Shown piece after piece: positions 27,326 to 36,153 of a DNA stretch of 64,000 bases (within the stretch, counting starts at the first letter, position 1; each line of letters starts with the position of its first letter). Under the pieces are notes generated by a model. The model searched no databases, was not told the origin of the DNA, and was given only the letters and a program-made list of their open reading frames with translations. This stretch comes from Heliobacterium mobile (GTDB lineage: Bacteria; Bacillota; Desulfitobacteriia; Heliobacteriales; Heliobacteriaceae): assembly GCF_009720735.1 (NCBI RefSeq), contig NZ_WNKU01000001.1:1-64000 (forward strand), given 5' to 3'. A program made the position numbers and the translations under genes.

Positions 27326-29287
27326 TTATTCGAGTCGAAATCGCTCTACCACTGATTGAGATGAATGAGATATCTGTGTCAGTTTGTCTGCCGATGCAGC
27401 CACTTCTTCTGAGGAGGCGGCCACCTCTTGAGCGATAGAGGTAACGGCTTGGGTGGAAGAAGCGGCTTCGGTAGACTCTTTAAATAGTTGCTGCAAGGAA
27501 GCCGAAGCGTTGACTGCCATACCCATCTGACTATCAGCCCGTTGGATGACGCTGTCAAAGCGTTCCATCTGACCTTTCAGCAAAATCACCATTTGACGAA
27601 GTCTTTCTGTATTTTCTTGTGATTTATGATACTCGGCGTCGGCCAATCGATAGCCTTCGTCAATGGCGTGAACAGTGGCGTTGATATCGGTGCCGATATC
27701 GGCGATGATCTTTTGAATTCTTAAGGCTGCTTGGCGAGATTCTTCGGCCAGTTTTCGAATTTCTTCGGCGACCACGCCGAAGCCGAGTCCATATTCGCCC
27801 GCTCGAGCTGCTTCAATGGCAGCATTAAAGGCCAACAAGTTCGTTTGGCCCGTGATTTCCGTGATCACATTCAGGATTTCTTCAATCCCGCGGCTCTTTT
27901 CGTGAAGTTCGTTCGTTGTTTTCGAGCCATGAAGCATGGTTTTCGCCGTCGACTCAGACAGGGCCTGTGCTTCTTGAATGGAGTTGGAGATGGCCTCTGA
28001 CAATTGGCTCAAATGAAGGCCCTCTCTCGATGCAGCTCTTCCATCCGCGACGATGTCTTGTGACAGTTTCGACAGCAGTTCCACTTGCTCCACTGTTTCC
28101 GATAATTGGCGAGTTTGAAAAAGCAGGGTGTTCGCCACGTCTTCGTTGCAACGGGCTAAGTGATCGGCCGCTTTAGCGGTCTGTTGGCAGGAGCCGTTTA
28201 GATTCATCGATTCTGTATGTAACGACTGCGAAGACTTCCGGATTTCTCCGATCAATTGTCGAAGTCCTAGAGACATTTCTTGAAAGGCATCAGCCAGTTG
28301 GCGCATTTCAGGTTCATGGTAATCGGCTACGTTGAGATCGGCCGTCAAGTCTCCTGAGGCCAACCTCCGGGCTTGTGCACCCATAGACTCCAGGGGAGAG
28401 GCGACTCGCCGAGCGAAAAAGGTTGAAGTTATGAGGGAAAGAACCGCGATTCCCAGCGACAGGCCGAGGAGAATGTACAGCAAATGTCGGATGGGGGCGA
28501 ATAGGATTCGCTCATCGTCACGCATTAATACGGTTAAGTGTGTATTTTCAGAAGACAGGAGGGTGGCCACATATTGTGTGCCCGCTTCTGTATAGTTTAC
28601 CTCACCAGCGGCATTGGCAGGAGGCAACGCATAGGTGCTGGAAGCCCCGACGTTTTTCTTATCCGGATGGTAGAGTAATTTCTGCTGGCTGTCGACGACG
28701 ATGATTTTATTGTCAGCAGAGGGATCTAATTCTTTCATCCGTTCAATAAAGGAAAGGATGACATCGTCGATACGAATATATCCGGCAAGGACACCAACCA
28801 GCTTATCCCCATCGGTGATCGGTACGGATATAGCCAAGATAGGCTTCTGTGTAACTTTACTGATGACGGGGAGCCCGACAACAAAGGATTTTTTTTCTTT
28901 GATTATCCCTTGTACATAATCTCGTTCAAAAACATTGACCTTCCCGTCGTTGTTGGAACGAACGATCTGCATTCCTGAAGGATCTATGATGACAAGAGAA
29001 TCCATGTCCGGAAAGACGTTAGCGAAGGATTCCAGGAGAGATTTTTGCTGCTCTGGGTCCATGCTTTTAATCTTCGGTAGACTCGACAACTGGTTGAGCA
29101 GATTCCGGCGCTCCTCGATAGATTTGTTTAGATCCCGCAGCAGGCTATTTGCCCAAAGGGATTGGTTTTGTCGAATTTGCACTTCCAAGGATGTGCTGGC
29201 TGAGTTGTAAAAGATATAACCGAGAAGCAAAAGCGGCAACAGGGAGAACAAGGCTAGACTGATGGTAAGCTTGGACTTAAGGGTCAT
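27326..29287 (-). CDS. transmembrane methyl-accepting chemotaxis protein (copy B)
   Basis: 653 aa, the same length and layout as copy A (22569-24530): transmembrane helix, dCache sensor, transmembrane helix, HAMP, and a signalling domain with tip [23 protein letters not shown]. Most of the protein is nearly identical between the copies; the sensor domain differs most, as expected if ligand specificity has diverged after duplication. AAGGAGGATACC precedes the ATG. A good sigma28-type promoter lies about 80 bases upstream, which places it in the motility regulon. Confidence 0.95.
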   Translation of the reverse strand: MTLKSKLTISLALFSLLPLLLLGYIFYNSASTSLEVQIRQNQSLWANSLLRDLNKSIEERRNLLNQLSSLPKIKSMDPEQQKSLLESFANVFPDMDSLVIIDPSGMQIVRSNNDGKVNVFERDYVQGIIKEKKSFVVGLPVISKVTQKPILAISVPITDGDKLVGVLAGYIRIDDVILSFIERMKELDPSADNKIIVVDSQQKLLYHPDKKNVGASSTYALPPANAAGEVNYTEAGTQYVATLLSSENTHLTVLMRDDERILFAPIRHLLYILLGLSLGIAVLSLITSTFFARRVASPLESMGAQARRLASGDLTADLNVADYHEPEMRQLADAFQEMSLGLRQLIGEIRKSSQSLHTESMNLNGSCQQTAKAADHLARCNEDVANTLLFQTRQLSETVEQVELLSKLSQDIVADGRAASREGLHLSQLSEAISNSIQEAQALSESTAKTMLHGSKTTNELHEKSRGIEEILNVITEITGQTNLLAFNAAIEAARAGEYGLGFGVVAEEIRKLAEESRQAALRIQKIIADIGTDINATVHAIDEGYRLADAEYHKSQENTERLRQMVILLKGQMERFDSVIQRADSQMGMAVNASASLQQLFKESTEAASSTQAVTSIAQEVAASSEEVAASADKLTQISHSSQSVVERFRLE

Positions 29288-29345
29288 CGGTATCCTCCTT
29301 CGTTTGAAGTTTCAGAGTAGTTCGTTTTTTCGGCGGATAAACAAA

Positions 29346-29370
29346 AGAACAAGTGAAAAACACTTGTTCT
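29346..29370 (-). terminator. hairpin upstream of chemoreceptor B
   Basis: Perfect 10-base arms AGAACAAGTG/CACTTGTTCT with a 5-base loop, followed on the minus strand by a short T-rich stretch. It overlaps the -10 element of the sigma28-type promoter, as in copy A. Confidence 0.6.
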
Positions 29371-29393
29371 CGGCTTTGAGATGGAATAGTTTA
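29367..29393 (-). promoter_or_regulatory. sigma28-type promoter of chemoreceptor B
   Basis: On the minus strand, TAAA, exactly 15 bases, then GCCGAGAA. This matches the sigma28 (SigD) consensus TAAA-N15-GCCGATAA at 11 of 12 defined positions. Confidence 0.7.
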
Positions 29394-29522
29394 GATGCCA
29401 TTTTTGTAGCTTTGTATCCATTTTACGGATTCCAACTCTCCTCGTCAAGGATGAAAAGGGATGTACTTAAATACTTAGGGAAATCATGAAGTAATTCTCG
29501 GTGAAAAACGTGATAAAAATGC

Positions 29523-29573
29523 AAGACACAGTAAAAGTCATAAGCTAGCTTTGCTTTTACTGTGTCTTTTTTT
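29523..29573. terminator. intrinsic terminator
   Basis: Arms AAGACACAGTAAAAG and CTTTTACTGTGTCTT, 15 base pairs, downstream of the ferredoxin-type gene on the minus strand; T-rich on both sides. Confidence 0.85.
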
Positions 29574-29621
29574 ACTTGCTGTTTAGTTGCTTTTTCCCAG
29601 GGTTACTTTGATTGGTTTGAA

Positions 29622-30392
29622 TTAGATTCTATTGACGATGCGTCCATCTGTGCCGATCGTGACGACTTGCCAGGGGAGGACTTTACCGCTAACAGTGAGG
29701 GCCTTTTTCACGGAGTTCACGATTCCGCCGCAACAGGGCACTTCCATCCGCAGCACAGTCAAGCTTTGGATGTCGTGGGCGTTTAAGATTTCTGTCAGCT
29801 TTTCGGCATATTCGACGGCATCCAGTTTCGGGCAGCCGATCAGGGTAATTTTGTTTTGCATGAAATCTTGATGAATCCCAACATAGGCGAATGCGGTGCA
29901 ATCGGCGGCAATCAGTAGATGGCAATTGTCGAAAAAGGGAGCTCGCGGGGAGACCAGTTTTAACTGACAGGGCCATTGGCGCAGTTGCGATTCAGCGTTG
30001 AAGCCATCTCCCGCATTTGCGCTAGCGCTGACGTTAGATATCACCGCGGTTCCTTGCGGGATCTTGGTTTCTTTCATTGGCAATCTTTCAAAAACTCGAG
30101 CATGCGTGCCAGGGCAGCCGCAGGGGATGGGAGCTTCCGCGTTGGCTTTTTTCGCTTCTTCCATGCGCTGTTTCACAGCAACCTCATCGAAAGGATTGGC
30201 ATCCCGCTCCTCTAAAGTGATAGCGTTGGTAGGGCACTCGGGAAGACAGTCGCCGAGACCGTCGCAGTATGCATCAGAAACCAGCTTCGCTTTTCCGTTA
30301 ATCAGTTGAAGGGCACCTTCGTGGCAGGCGGTAATGCAGAGCCCGCAACCGTTGCATTTTTCCTCATTAATCGTGACGATTTTTCGTTTCAT
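29622..30392 (-). CDS. 4Fe-4S ferredoxin-type protein with C-terminal domain
   Basis: 256 aa. Two [4Fe-4S] motifs lie in the first 60 residues: CNGCGLCITAC and CDGLGDCLPECP. A further CGCPG motif sits near residue 92, and a C-terminal half of about 110 residues carries LIAADCTAFAYVG, LIGCPKLD and VPCCGGI. The protein type is common in anaerobic Firmicutes next to Crp/Fnr regulators, as here. A role in electron transfer or sensing under redox or nitrosative stress is inferred. AAGGAGGATAACC precedes the ATG. Divergent from the Crp/Fnr gene, with a palindrome positioned for activation. Confidence 0.88.
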   Translation of the reverse strand: MKRKIVTINEEKCNGCGLCITACHEGALQLINGKAKLVSDAYCDGLGDCLPECPTNAITLEERDANPFDEVAVKQRMEEAKKANAEAPIPCGCPGTHARVFERLPMKETKIPQGTAVISNVSASANAGDGFNAESQLRQWPCQLKLVSPRAPFFDNCHLLIAADCTAFAYVGIHQDFMQNKITLIGCPKLDAVEYAEKLTEILNAHDIQSLTVLRMEVPCCGGIVNSVKKALTVSGKVLPWQVVTIGTDGRIVNRI

Positions 30393-30457
30393 ATAGGTTA
30401 TCCTCCTTCGGATTGTTTGCCTTTACATCTACACTATAATAAAATTGAATGAAAAAA

Positions 30458-30477
30458 TCGGTAGCCATGGCTACCGA
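30458..30477. promoter_or_regulatory. perfect palindrome, probable Crp/Fnr operator
   Basis: CGGTAGCCATGGCTACCG plus one further paired base on each side gives a 20-base perfect dyad in the divergent spacer. A TATTAT -10 for the ferredoxin gene (30442-30437) puts the dyad centre near -38 to -41, the class II activator position. It also covers the -35 position for GATAAT (30492-30497), the likely -10 of the regulator gene. Confidence 0.65.
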
Positions 30478-30581
30478 AACGTCTTGATTCAGATAATGAT
30501 TACCTGTAGAAGCAAAAGAAGAGCCCGTCGGTAAAGAAGATAAGAGGTAAGCAGCGAAAGCTAAGGGAGCAAAAGAACAAA

Positions 30582-31322
30582 ATGGAACAGATTGAACAAA
30601 TGAAGCAAATCAAACAGGATGGGCTAAAGAAGCTTACGGAAAAGTCTCGTCTTTTATCCCAATGCTCGCTCTTTCAAGGAATTGAACCGGTGGTTATCAA
30701 TGAAATGCTGAATTGCCTTGAGCCGAAGAGCTGCCGCTATAAAAAGAACGATACTATCGCCTTGGCGGGGGAACCTTTTGAGAGTATTGGTGTCTTGCTC
30801 AAGGGGGAGGCCTTGGTGATCAAGGAAACGGCCGCAGGCCACCGATCTATGATGGCGCTGCTCCGTCCAGGAGATCTTTTTGGAGAAATCGTCGTCTTTT
30901 CTAAGAACTCGGCCTGGCCAGCCACTGTCATCGCCCAGGAAGAGAGCCAGGCTCTGTTCATATCTCGGCGAAAGCTGACCGGTCAATGTGAACAGAGTTG
31001 TACTTGGCACCGGACGATCATCGAAAACATGCTCAGGATCATTTCTGAAAAGGCCATGATGCTGAATAAAAAGGTGGAGTACTTGACGATTAAGAGCATG
31101 CGGGGGAAACTGAGCACCTTTTTCTTGGAACAGCATCGAAAAGCGGGTACAACGACATTCCGCCTTCCTATGAAGCGGAATGAACTTGCTGACTTTCTGA
31201 ATGTCTCCCGGCCATCCATGTCCAGGGAAATGGCTCGCATGCGCGAGGAGGGTTTGATTGACTTTCATCTGGAGACGGTCCGAATCATCAATGCTGAAGC
31301 GCTGCGGGATATGGGCGAATGA
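30582..31322 (+). CDS. Crp/Fnr-family transcriptional regulator
   Basis: 246 aa. An N-terminal cyclic-nucleotide-binding-type fold (about 25-150: GVLLKGEALVIKE, LLRPGDLFGEIVVFS) and a C-terminal winged helix with LPMKRNELADFLNVSRPSMSREMARM as the HTH_Crp recognition region. No FNR-type N-terminal Cys cluster is present, so oxygen sensing through Fe-S is not indicated. It resembles the HcpR-like branch seen beside hybrid-cluster or ferredoxin genes in anaerobes, but that placement is inference. Divergent from the ferredoxin-type gene and probably its activator. Confidence 0.92.
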   Translation: MEQIEQMKQIKQDGLKKLTEKSRLLSQCSLFQGIEPVVINEMLNCLEPKSCRYKKNDTIALAGEPFESIGVLLKGEALVIKETAAGHRSMMALLRPGDLFGEIVVFSKNSAWPATVIAQEESQALFISRRKLTGQCEQSCTWHRTIIENMLRIISEKAMMLNKKVEYLTIKSMRGKLSTFFLEQHRKAGTTTFRLPMKRNELADFLNVSRPSMSREMARMREEGLIDFHLETVRIINAEALRDMGE

Positions 31323-31571
31323 AAACAAAGCATCTAAAACTATGAAGACAACTCGTTGTAATAAAAGTGACCAGTGATGACTTTTGGGCGTTCTTTACGG
31401 ACAGTCCAAGAGTCTTTTCCATTATATTGATTGCTAATTGTCACTTTGTTTCCTTTAAGAATCTATACAACCGGAGAGACATTATCCCCTATAATGAGGA
31501 TGTGGCAAGTTATCAAATGCACAAGTGGTACCAGTAATTTCTATTTTAGTAGCAGCCGAAAGGAGCAACCT

Positions 31572-32861
31572 ATGAAGCCTTACGTCAAAACTCTCATCGG
31601 CGCCCTCACCGTTTCTACCGCTCTTTTCAGTACTACTGCGGCCTATGCAACCGACGTGTCCTATGTCGTCCAGTCCGGCGATACACTATGGATCATTTCT
31701 GTAAAACAAGGTGTTTCTGTTGATCGAATTAAGACCCTGAACGGACTTACCAGCGATGTGATTTACGTCGGTCAAAAACTCTATATGGTGGAAGCAAAAG
31801 TCTACACTGTCAAAGCGGGCGATACCCTTTGGCTGATTTCGAAAAACTTTGGCGTAACGGTGGACCAAATTAGGCAACTCAATAAGTTGACGAGCGATAT
31901 GTTGTATGTGGGACAACAATTGAAGATCACCGACGGTGCCTTGCCAAAGGTATCCGGTGTGACAACGCCGACGACCACGACCACCACGCCAACATCTACC
32001 ACGACAACACCGACGACCACGACCACCACGCCAACATCTACCACGTCGACACCGACGTCTACCACGACAACAACGCCGACATCTACGACAACAACCGGTA
32101 CTACTACACCGACCCAAACGACCCAACCGGCTCCGACAACTGAACCAACCACAACGACGCCCCCAACTTCTGAACCTTCGCCCACGCCTACGACGACACC
32201 TTCCTCGGAACCTATACCTACATCAGGAGCTGTCCGGCCGACAGCCGTTACCCAATGGCCGAGCATCACCTATGTGGTCCAAGCTGGAGATTCTGGCTGG
32301 TCCTTATCGCAGAAGTTCGGCGTGCCGCTCAGTGACCTTTACCGATACAATTATATGAAGACCGATGAGTGGTTCGATGCTGGTCAAAAAATCGCCATCA
32401 ACGGTTTTGCTCCCCGCAACTATGATGTATTCCCTGGAATGCATGTAGCTCCCTCAAAGTATGGGGTCATAGCCGATTGGTTTTTCGACGGACAGTATGT
32501 ATTAAACCGGAATGATCAATTTCAACTAACCGATGTTGATACCGGCAAAACCGTTCAAGTGAAGATGTTAGGCGGATACAATCACTCTGACGTGGAACCT
32601 CTGACTACAACGGACACCCAAACGATGAAAGAACTTTTTGCCACCTGGACGTGGAACCCACGGGCCGTCGTGGTCTGGAAAGACGGTATGAACATCGCCG
32701 CATCGCTCTCGGGGATGCCCCACAGCTATGATACGACCCCGACGAATGGAGTAGATGGGCACTTCGATTTGTATCTGAAAAACAGCTGCCCCCATGGTAC
32801 CACCACGGACGCTTACCAAGCTCAACATGCGGCCATGATCCTCAAGGCAGTTGGAAAATAG
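31572..32861 (+). CDS. LysM-repeat cell-wall protein with Thr/Pro linker
   Basis: 429 aa. Signal peptide (about 1-27, ending AYAT), LysM 1 (30-73, YVVQSGDTLWIISVKQGV), LysM 2 (76-120, YTVKAGDTLWLISKNFGV), a Thr/Pro-rich linker of about 95 residues, LysM 3 (YVVQAGDSGWSLSQKFGV) and a C-terminal domain of about 150 residues with DWFFDGQYVLNRNDQF and NSCPHGT. It should bind peptidoglycan outside the cell. The C-terminal domain occurs in other Clostridia, but I cannot name its activity. ATG 31572 has AAAGGAG about 8 bases upstream; the open frame continues upstream without a signal peptide. Confidence 0.88.
   Translation: MKPYVKTLIGALTVSTALFSTTAAYATDVSYVVQSGDTLWIISVKQGVSVDRIKTLNGLTSDVIYVGQKLYMVEAKVYTVKAGDTLWLISKNFGVTVDQIRQLNKLTSDMLYVGQQLKITDGALPKVSGVTTPTTTTTTPTSTTTTPTTTTTTPTSTTSTPTSTTTTTPTSTTTTGTTTPTQTTQPAPTTEPTTTTPPTSEPSPTPTTTPSSEPIPTSGAVRPTAVTQWPSITYVVQAGDSGWSLSQKFGVPLSDLYRYNYMKTDEWFDAGQKIAINGFAPRNYDVFPGMHVAPSKYGVIADWFFDGQYVLNRNDQFQLTDVDTGKTVQVKMLGGYNHSDVEPLTTTDTQTMKELFATWTWNPRAVVVWKDGMNIAASLSGMPHSYDTTPTNGVDGHFDLYLKNSCPHGTTTDAYQAQHAAMILKAVGK
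31968..32045 (+). repeat. 42-base tandem repeat in the LysM linker
   Basis: Two copies with period 42 (31968-32009 and 32010-32045 onward) are identical over at least 36 bases and encode Thr/Pro/Ser repeats. Degenerate ACN-rich triplets continue to about 32210. Length variation between strains is likely. Confidence 0.85.
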
Positions 32862-32953
32862 TTTACATAATAGACCACCATGCCCTAATGCGGCACCATC
32901 GGTGGATATAAATGGGCAATATTACTATTGTGGCTAACCGTAAACATGAAGAA

Positions 32954-32981
32954 AAGGAGTTGCATTGGTTGGCAACTCCTT
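32954..32981. terminator. intrinsic terminator
   Basis: Stem AAGGAGTTGC/GCAACTCCTT between the convergent LysM and M14-like genes; T-rich on one side, so probably bidirectional. Confidence 0.7.
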
Positions 32982-33046
32982 CTCTAACGGGTATAACGCT
33001 ACAGCCCTTGAAGAATCGAATGATGAAACTTATGCAAAGAATGAAC

Positions 33047-33841
33047 TTACTTCGCCGTAACCTTCACACCAGCGTGGTTCAGAAACATTTCAACAGCAGT
33101 CAGATGATTTTTCACGCGGGTATTGATCGGATCATCGTCACCAGTTTCAAAAATTGCCGATTTTGAACCAAAAATACCAGCGGCGCGGGCTAAACTACCG
33201 CCAACAGGATATTTAAGTTTCGAGAAACGTTTCGAATAGGCTGTAGTCTTGTTTAGTTTGGAGACGAGCTTGGAAGCGTAATCATCCATGTTGCCAGTAG
33301 GATAGTAAATGATCGACTGACCGACAGAATCTTTGTTTTGCACATGGTAATCAAATCCCTCATGCAGGTCTAGCAGGTAGTCCGGCTTGTACTTCAAGTA
33401 CTCACTCCAAATTGCCTTTGCCAATGCATTATCGGCACCTTCTTTTTTCGACTGCGGGAAGGCCCGGTTTAAGTCACCGAAACCAGAGTCACGGCGGAAT
33501 TTTTTAATACCTACCTTATTGGCTTCGGGAAGAACAATGAGAGTACCTTTGTCGATTTTCCAGTTTTTCACCTGTCCGGCTGCTTTATAGCCGGCAGGTT
33601 CATTCCCGTGGACGCCGCCAGAGACCCACACTGTCGGGCCAGGCTTGTCCCCTTTAATGATATACATAGTCGTTTCCCAAGATGTTCCTTTGCCGAGTAC
33701 CTTGGTGGTCACCGGCGAATTCGTTGCTGCGGCCGCTTCCCCAACAATATTCACAGAATTCGGAATCATGGACAGGGGAGCGGTGAGGAGACCGAATGAT
33801 AAAACACCTGTAAGAATCCATGTTGTAGTTTTAATACGCAT
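33047..33841 (-). CDS. secreted succinylglutamate desuccinylase/aspartoacylase-type (M14-like) hydrolase
   Basis: 264 aa. Signal peptide (about 1-38, ending AAAAT). The zinc-site motif GGVHGNEPAG (H-x2-E), a later LLDLHEGFDYH providing the third ligand, and IFETGDDD holding the likely catalytic Glu fit the M14 carboxypeptidase / aspartoacylase superfamily. It should cleave an amide or peptide bond outside the cytoplasm, possibly in cell-wall peptides. ATG 33841 is chosen for AGGTGG 7 bases upstream. Monocistronic, with terminators on both sides. Confidence 0.88.
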   Translation of the reverse strand: MRIKTTTWILTGVLSFGLLTAPLSMIPNSVNIVGEAAAATNSPVTTKVLGKGTSWETTMYIIKGDKPGPTVWVSGGVHGNEPAGYKAAGQVKNWKIDKGTLIVLPEANKVGIKKFRRDSGFGDLNRAFPQSKKEGADNALAKAIWSEYLKYKPDYLLDLHEGFDYHVQNKDSVGQSIIYYPTGNMDDYASKLVSKLNKTTAYSKRFSKLKYPVGGSLARAAGIFGSKSAIFETGDDDPINTRVKNHLTAVEMFLNHAGVKVTAK

Positions 33842-33982
33842 ACCCAATCCACCTTTCCGAGTAAAAATTCATTGCAATAGTGAAAAAGAGTGCATGTCGA
33901 AGGCGATGCTGACTATACTAATACATATAAACGGATAAATCTATATTAAAATACTTGAATTAAGAGTAAAAATTGTAAATGA

Positions 33983-34025
33983 AAAACCCCTCAGTCTTTC
34001 CAATAGGGAAAAACTGAGGGGTTTT
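33983..34025. terminator. intrinsic terminator
   Basis: Stem AAAACCCCTCAGT/ACTGAGGGGTTTT, 13 base pairs, downstream of the ComEC-like operon on the minus strand. Confidence 0.9.
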
Positions 34026-34099
34026 GAATGATATTAAATTATCGAATTGGCTCTTTTAATTTGAAACTATAGAATAGGCAATCCGGTGTGAAATGCTGT

Positions 34100-34978
34100 T
34101 TATCTGCTTGTTGTCATATTGATCGTCTTACCATCGCTTCTTGCGACAACCGTGCCTTGTTGATCGGTCCGGTAGACGCCGATCTTCGCTTTAGTCAATT
34201 TTGCCATCGTCTCTCGATGGGGGTGACCGTAGCTGTTATCTTTGCCGCAGGAGATGATGGCGTATTTGGGAGAGACGGCTTTTAAAAAGGCGTCTGAGGT
34301 GGAACTGGAACTGCCGTGGTGACCGAGCTTCAGCACATCGGCTCGCACATCATAGCCTTTTTTCAGGATTTCTGATTCCGACAATGCTTCGGCATCGCCC
34401 ATCAACAAAAAGGATGTGCTCCCATAGGTCAGCTTTAGCACCGCCGAGTAGTCATTTAAGTCTTCATAACTGTCGCTGTTGGGGGCCAGCATTTTGGCTT
34501 CCATACCGTTTAGGTTTAGATTGACTCCGCCTTTAGCCTGTACGCGCTGGGCGCCGCTTGCTTTGATCGCGTTCAGTAGGTCCTCATACGTTTTGGATGT
34601 ATGAGCAGCCTTAGGCAAATAGACTGTATTGACGGGTATTTGTTTCAGCACATCTGGGAGGCCGCCGATATGATCTTCGTGGGGGTGGGTAGCGATGATG
34701 GCATCCAGACGACTTATTCCTTGTGACCTTAGATACTTCACCACCGAAGGTCCATCGTCACGGTTGCCGCCATCGACGAGAACCGCCTGCCCTGCAGGGG
34801 TCTGGATGAGGATGCTGTCGGCTTGGCCGACGTCGATAAAATGGACGGTCAAGTCCGTTACGTTCGTTGGTTTCGCTGTCGGTTTGCTGCCAGAGCAGCC
34901 AGCAAGGGCAAAGGAAAGGAAGGTAAGAAGAGCCAGCATTAAGACGAGAATAGAGGGAAGTGAACGGCGACTAGGCAT
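34100..34978 (-). CDS. ComEC/Rec2-like metallo-beta-lactamase-fold lipoprotein
   Basis: 292 aa. Signal peptide with lipobox ALAGC (Cys about residue 28), then a beta-lactamase fold: VHFIDVGQADSILI, VDGGNRDDGPSVV, THPHEDHIGGL (metal site), LLMGDAEA and KLGHHGSSSSTS. This is the detached C-terminal domain of ComEC, a likely extracellular nuclease or phosphodiesterase. The start overlaps the end of the DUF3006 gene by eight bases, the arrangement usual for this pair in Clostridia. Confidence 0.9.
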   Translation of the reverse strand: MPSRRSLPSILVLMLALLTFLSFALAGCSGSKPTAKPTNVTDLTVHFIDVGQADSILIQTPAGQAVLVDGGNRDDGPSVVKYLRSQGISRLDAIIATHPHEDHIGGLPDVLKQIPVNTVYLPKAAHTSKTYEDLLNAIKASGAQRVQAKGGVNLNLNGMEAKMLAPNSDSYEDLNDYSAVLKLTYGSTSFLLMGDAEALSESEILKKGYDVRADVLKLGHHGSSSSTSDAFLKAVSPKYAIISCGKDNSYGHPHRETMAKLTKAKIGVYRTDQQGTVVARSDGKTINMTTSR

Positions 34979-35201
34979 TGAAAAAATCCTCCATTGTACG
35001 AGCCATCGCTTCTCTTCGACGGGCCGTAGCTTCGTTATCTACTTCGATATGTAGGAGCAAAAAATCACCCTCACGAGCTTCCGCAGGCAATAGGGAGCGG
35101 GGTAGGGAGAAGGTGGAGCCGTCTTCTGTCTCAATCACAGCCCAATTCTCCTCAAAGCGATCGATCGTTACATGGCTCGGGGGAAATGGTGCTGTCGTCA
35201 T
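34971..35201 (-). CDS. DUF3006-family protein
   Basis: 76 aa. The pattern VTIDRFEENWAVIETEDGSTFSLPRSLLPAEAREGDFLLL is that of DUF3006, a small beta-strand protein commonly encoded just before a ComEC-like beta-lactamase-fold gene, as here. Function unknown. Overlaps both neighbours (eight bases with the next gene, four with the previous one), so the four genes from 35894 down to 34100 read as one operon. Confidence 0.88.
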   Translation of the reverse strand: MTTAPFPPSHVTIDRFEENWAVIETEDGSTFSLPRSLLPAEAREGDFLLLHIEVDNEATARRREAMARTMEDFFNA

Positions 35202-35608
35202 AGCTTTTCTTCACCTCCAATTCGAAGTGATATTCGTAGGACCAGTTCGGTAAAGGCGCTCACATACTTATCTCTGATATTATTACATATTTCAATCGAT
35301 AAGTGTTCGTCGTAAATATGGGCTGTAGTGTTTCGGTCACGTAACATGGACAGCCACAACTCGTCGTCTTCAACGATGCCTGCGGAAAAAGCCTCCCTTA
35401 GCACAGTTTTCGGCGAGTTCAGTCCGGTGAGTCCTTCATCCTCAAAAAGGGATTTTAAGGTTTTCCAAGCTAGTTCAAAAGTGAATTCAAAACGCTGAAT
35501 GATTCCGTCCCTGGCTAAATCATTGCTTTCATCATATTTGGCTATACCCTCTGTCAGTCTCGAAAGGGCTCGTTGATAGTTTTCAAATTTTGATTTATGT
35601 CCGATCAT
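35198..35608 (-). CDS. HEPN-type (HI0074-like) toxin or nucleotidyltransferase substrate-binding protein
   Basis: 136 aa, all helical. FENYQRALSRL, FEFTFELAWKTLKSLFEDEG and the motif RDRNTTAHIYDE (R-x-N-T-T-A-H) match the HI0074 family. HEPN members with R-x4-6-H can be RNases that are silenced by AMPylation from the MNT partner. It overlaps the MNT gene by 14 bases, so the two are co-translated. Whether it acts as a toxin-antitoxin pair here is inferred from the family. Confidence 0.9.
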   Translation of the reverse strand: MIGHKSKFENYQRALSRLTEGIAKYDESNDLARDGIIQRFEFTFELAWKTLKSLFEDEGLTGLNSPKTVLREAFSAGIVEDDELWLSMLRDRNTTAHIYDEHLSIEICNNIRDKYVSAFTELVLRISLRIGGEEKL

Positions 35609-35894
35609 AAAGAAGCACTCCTTCTTTCTCGATGATTTCTATCAAATCCCGATTTGTCTGTACACCGATAAACACCACATCAATTTTTAAGAGCGTATCA
35701 AGGTCGTCCAAATCACTAGACAAATGCCCCGTAAGGTTAAATTCAGGGAGTGGGTAAACGGCTAGATCGATATCACTCGTTCGATGGGACTCTCCTCTTG
35801 CCCGAGAACCGAACAAAACGATTTTATCTATCGCATATTTTTGCCCAATAGACCGTATGTTTTCAATAAGCTTTTTCTCCAGATGAATATTCAT
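35595..35894 (-). CDS. MNT-type nucleotidyltransferase, partner of the HEPN protein
   Basis: 99 aa, the usual size for minimal nucleotidyltransferases. GSRARGE followed by SDIDLAV supplies the G-S and D-x-D of the catalytic site, with a further acidic strand at LLKIDVVFI. Members of the MNT class AMPylate or otherwise modify the paired HEPN protein. First gene of the minus-strand operon; a reasonable TATATT-like -10 lies about 70 bases upstream but is not certain. Confidence 0.92.
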   Translation of the reverse strand: MNIHLEKKLIENIRSIGQKYAIDKIVLFGSRARGESHRTSDIDLAVYPLPEFNLTGHLSSDLDDLDTLLKIDVVFIGVQTNRDLIEIIEKEGVLLYDRT

Positions 35895-36153
35895 TAATAC
35901 TACCTCAACTTTCGTTTTAAAACAGCTTAAAACCTCATTGGGGAAAGGCCTATCTTTAATTATATTCTGCTTTATTCAACTTTAATACGTGATCATCCCA
36001 TGACCGCATAACACCTGTGACATGTTTAGGATAGGCTTTTTTTACGACAATCACTAGAGAATTACAAAAAAAATAGAATGATAGTACCGGCGGGCAGGAA
36101 TTGGCCTTGAAAAAGCCAATAAGATAGAGAAGCCTGTCGGGAGGGATTTCGCA

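Noticed and set aside
31968-32210. CRISPR-like repeat array
   Set aside because: The repeats are in frame, encode Thr/Pro and lack unique spacers; it is a coding linker.
31802-32269. 155-codon Val/Gly-rich frame on the minus strand opposite the LysM linker
   Set aside because: It is the complement of the Thr/Pro repeats and reflects their base pattern only.
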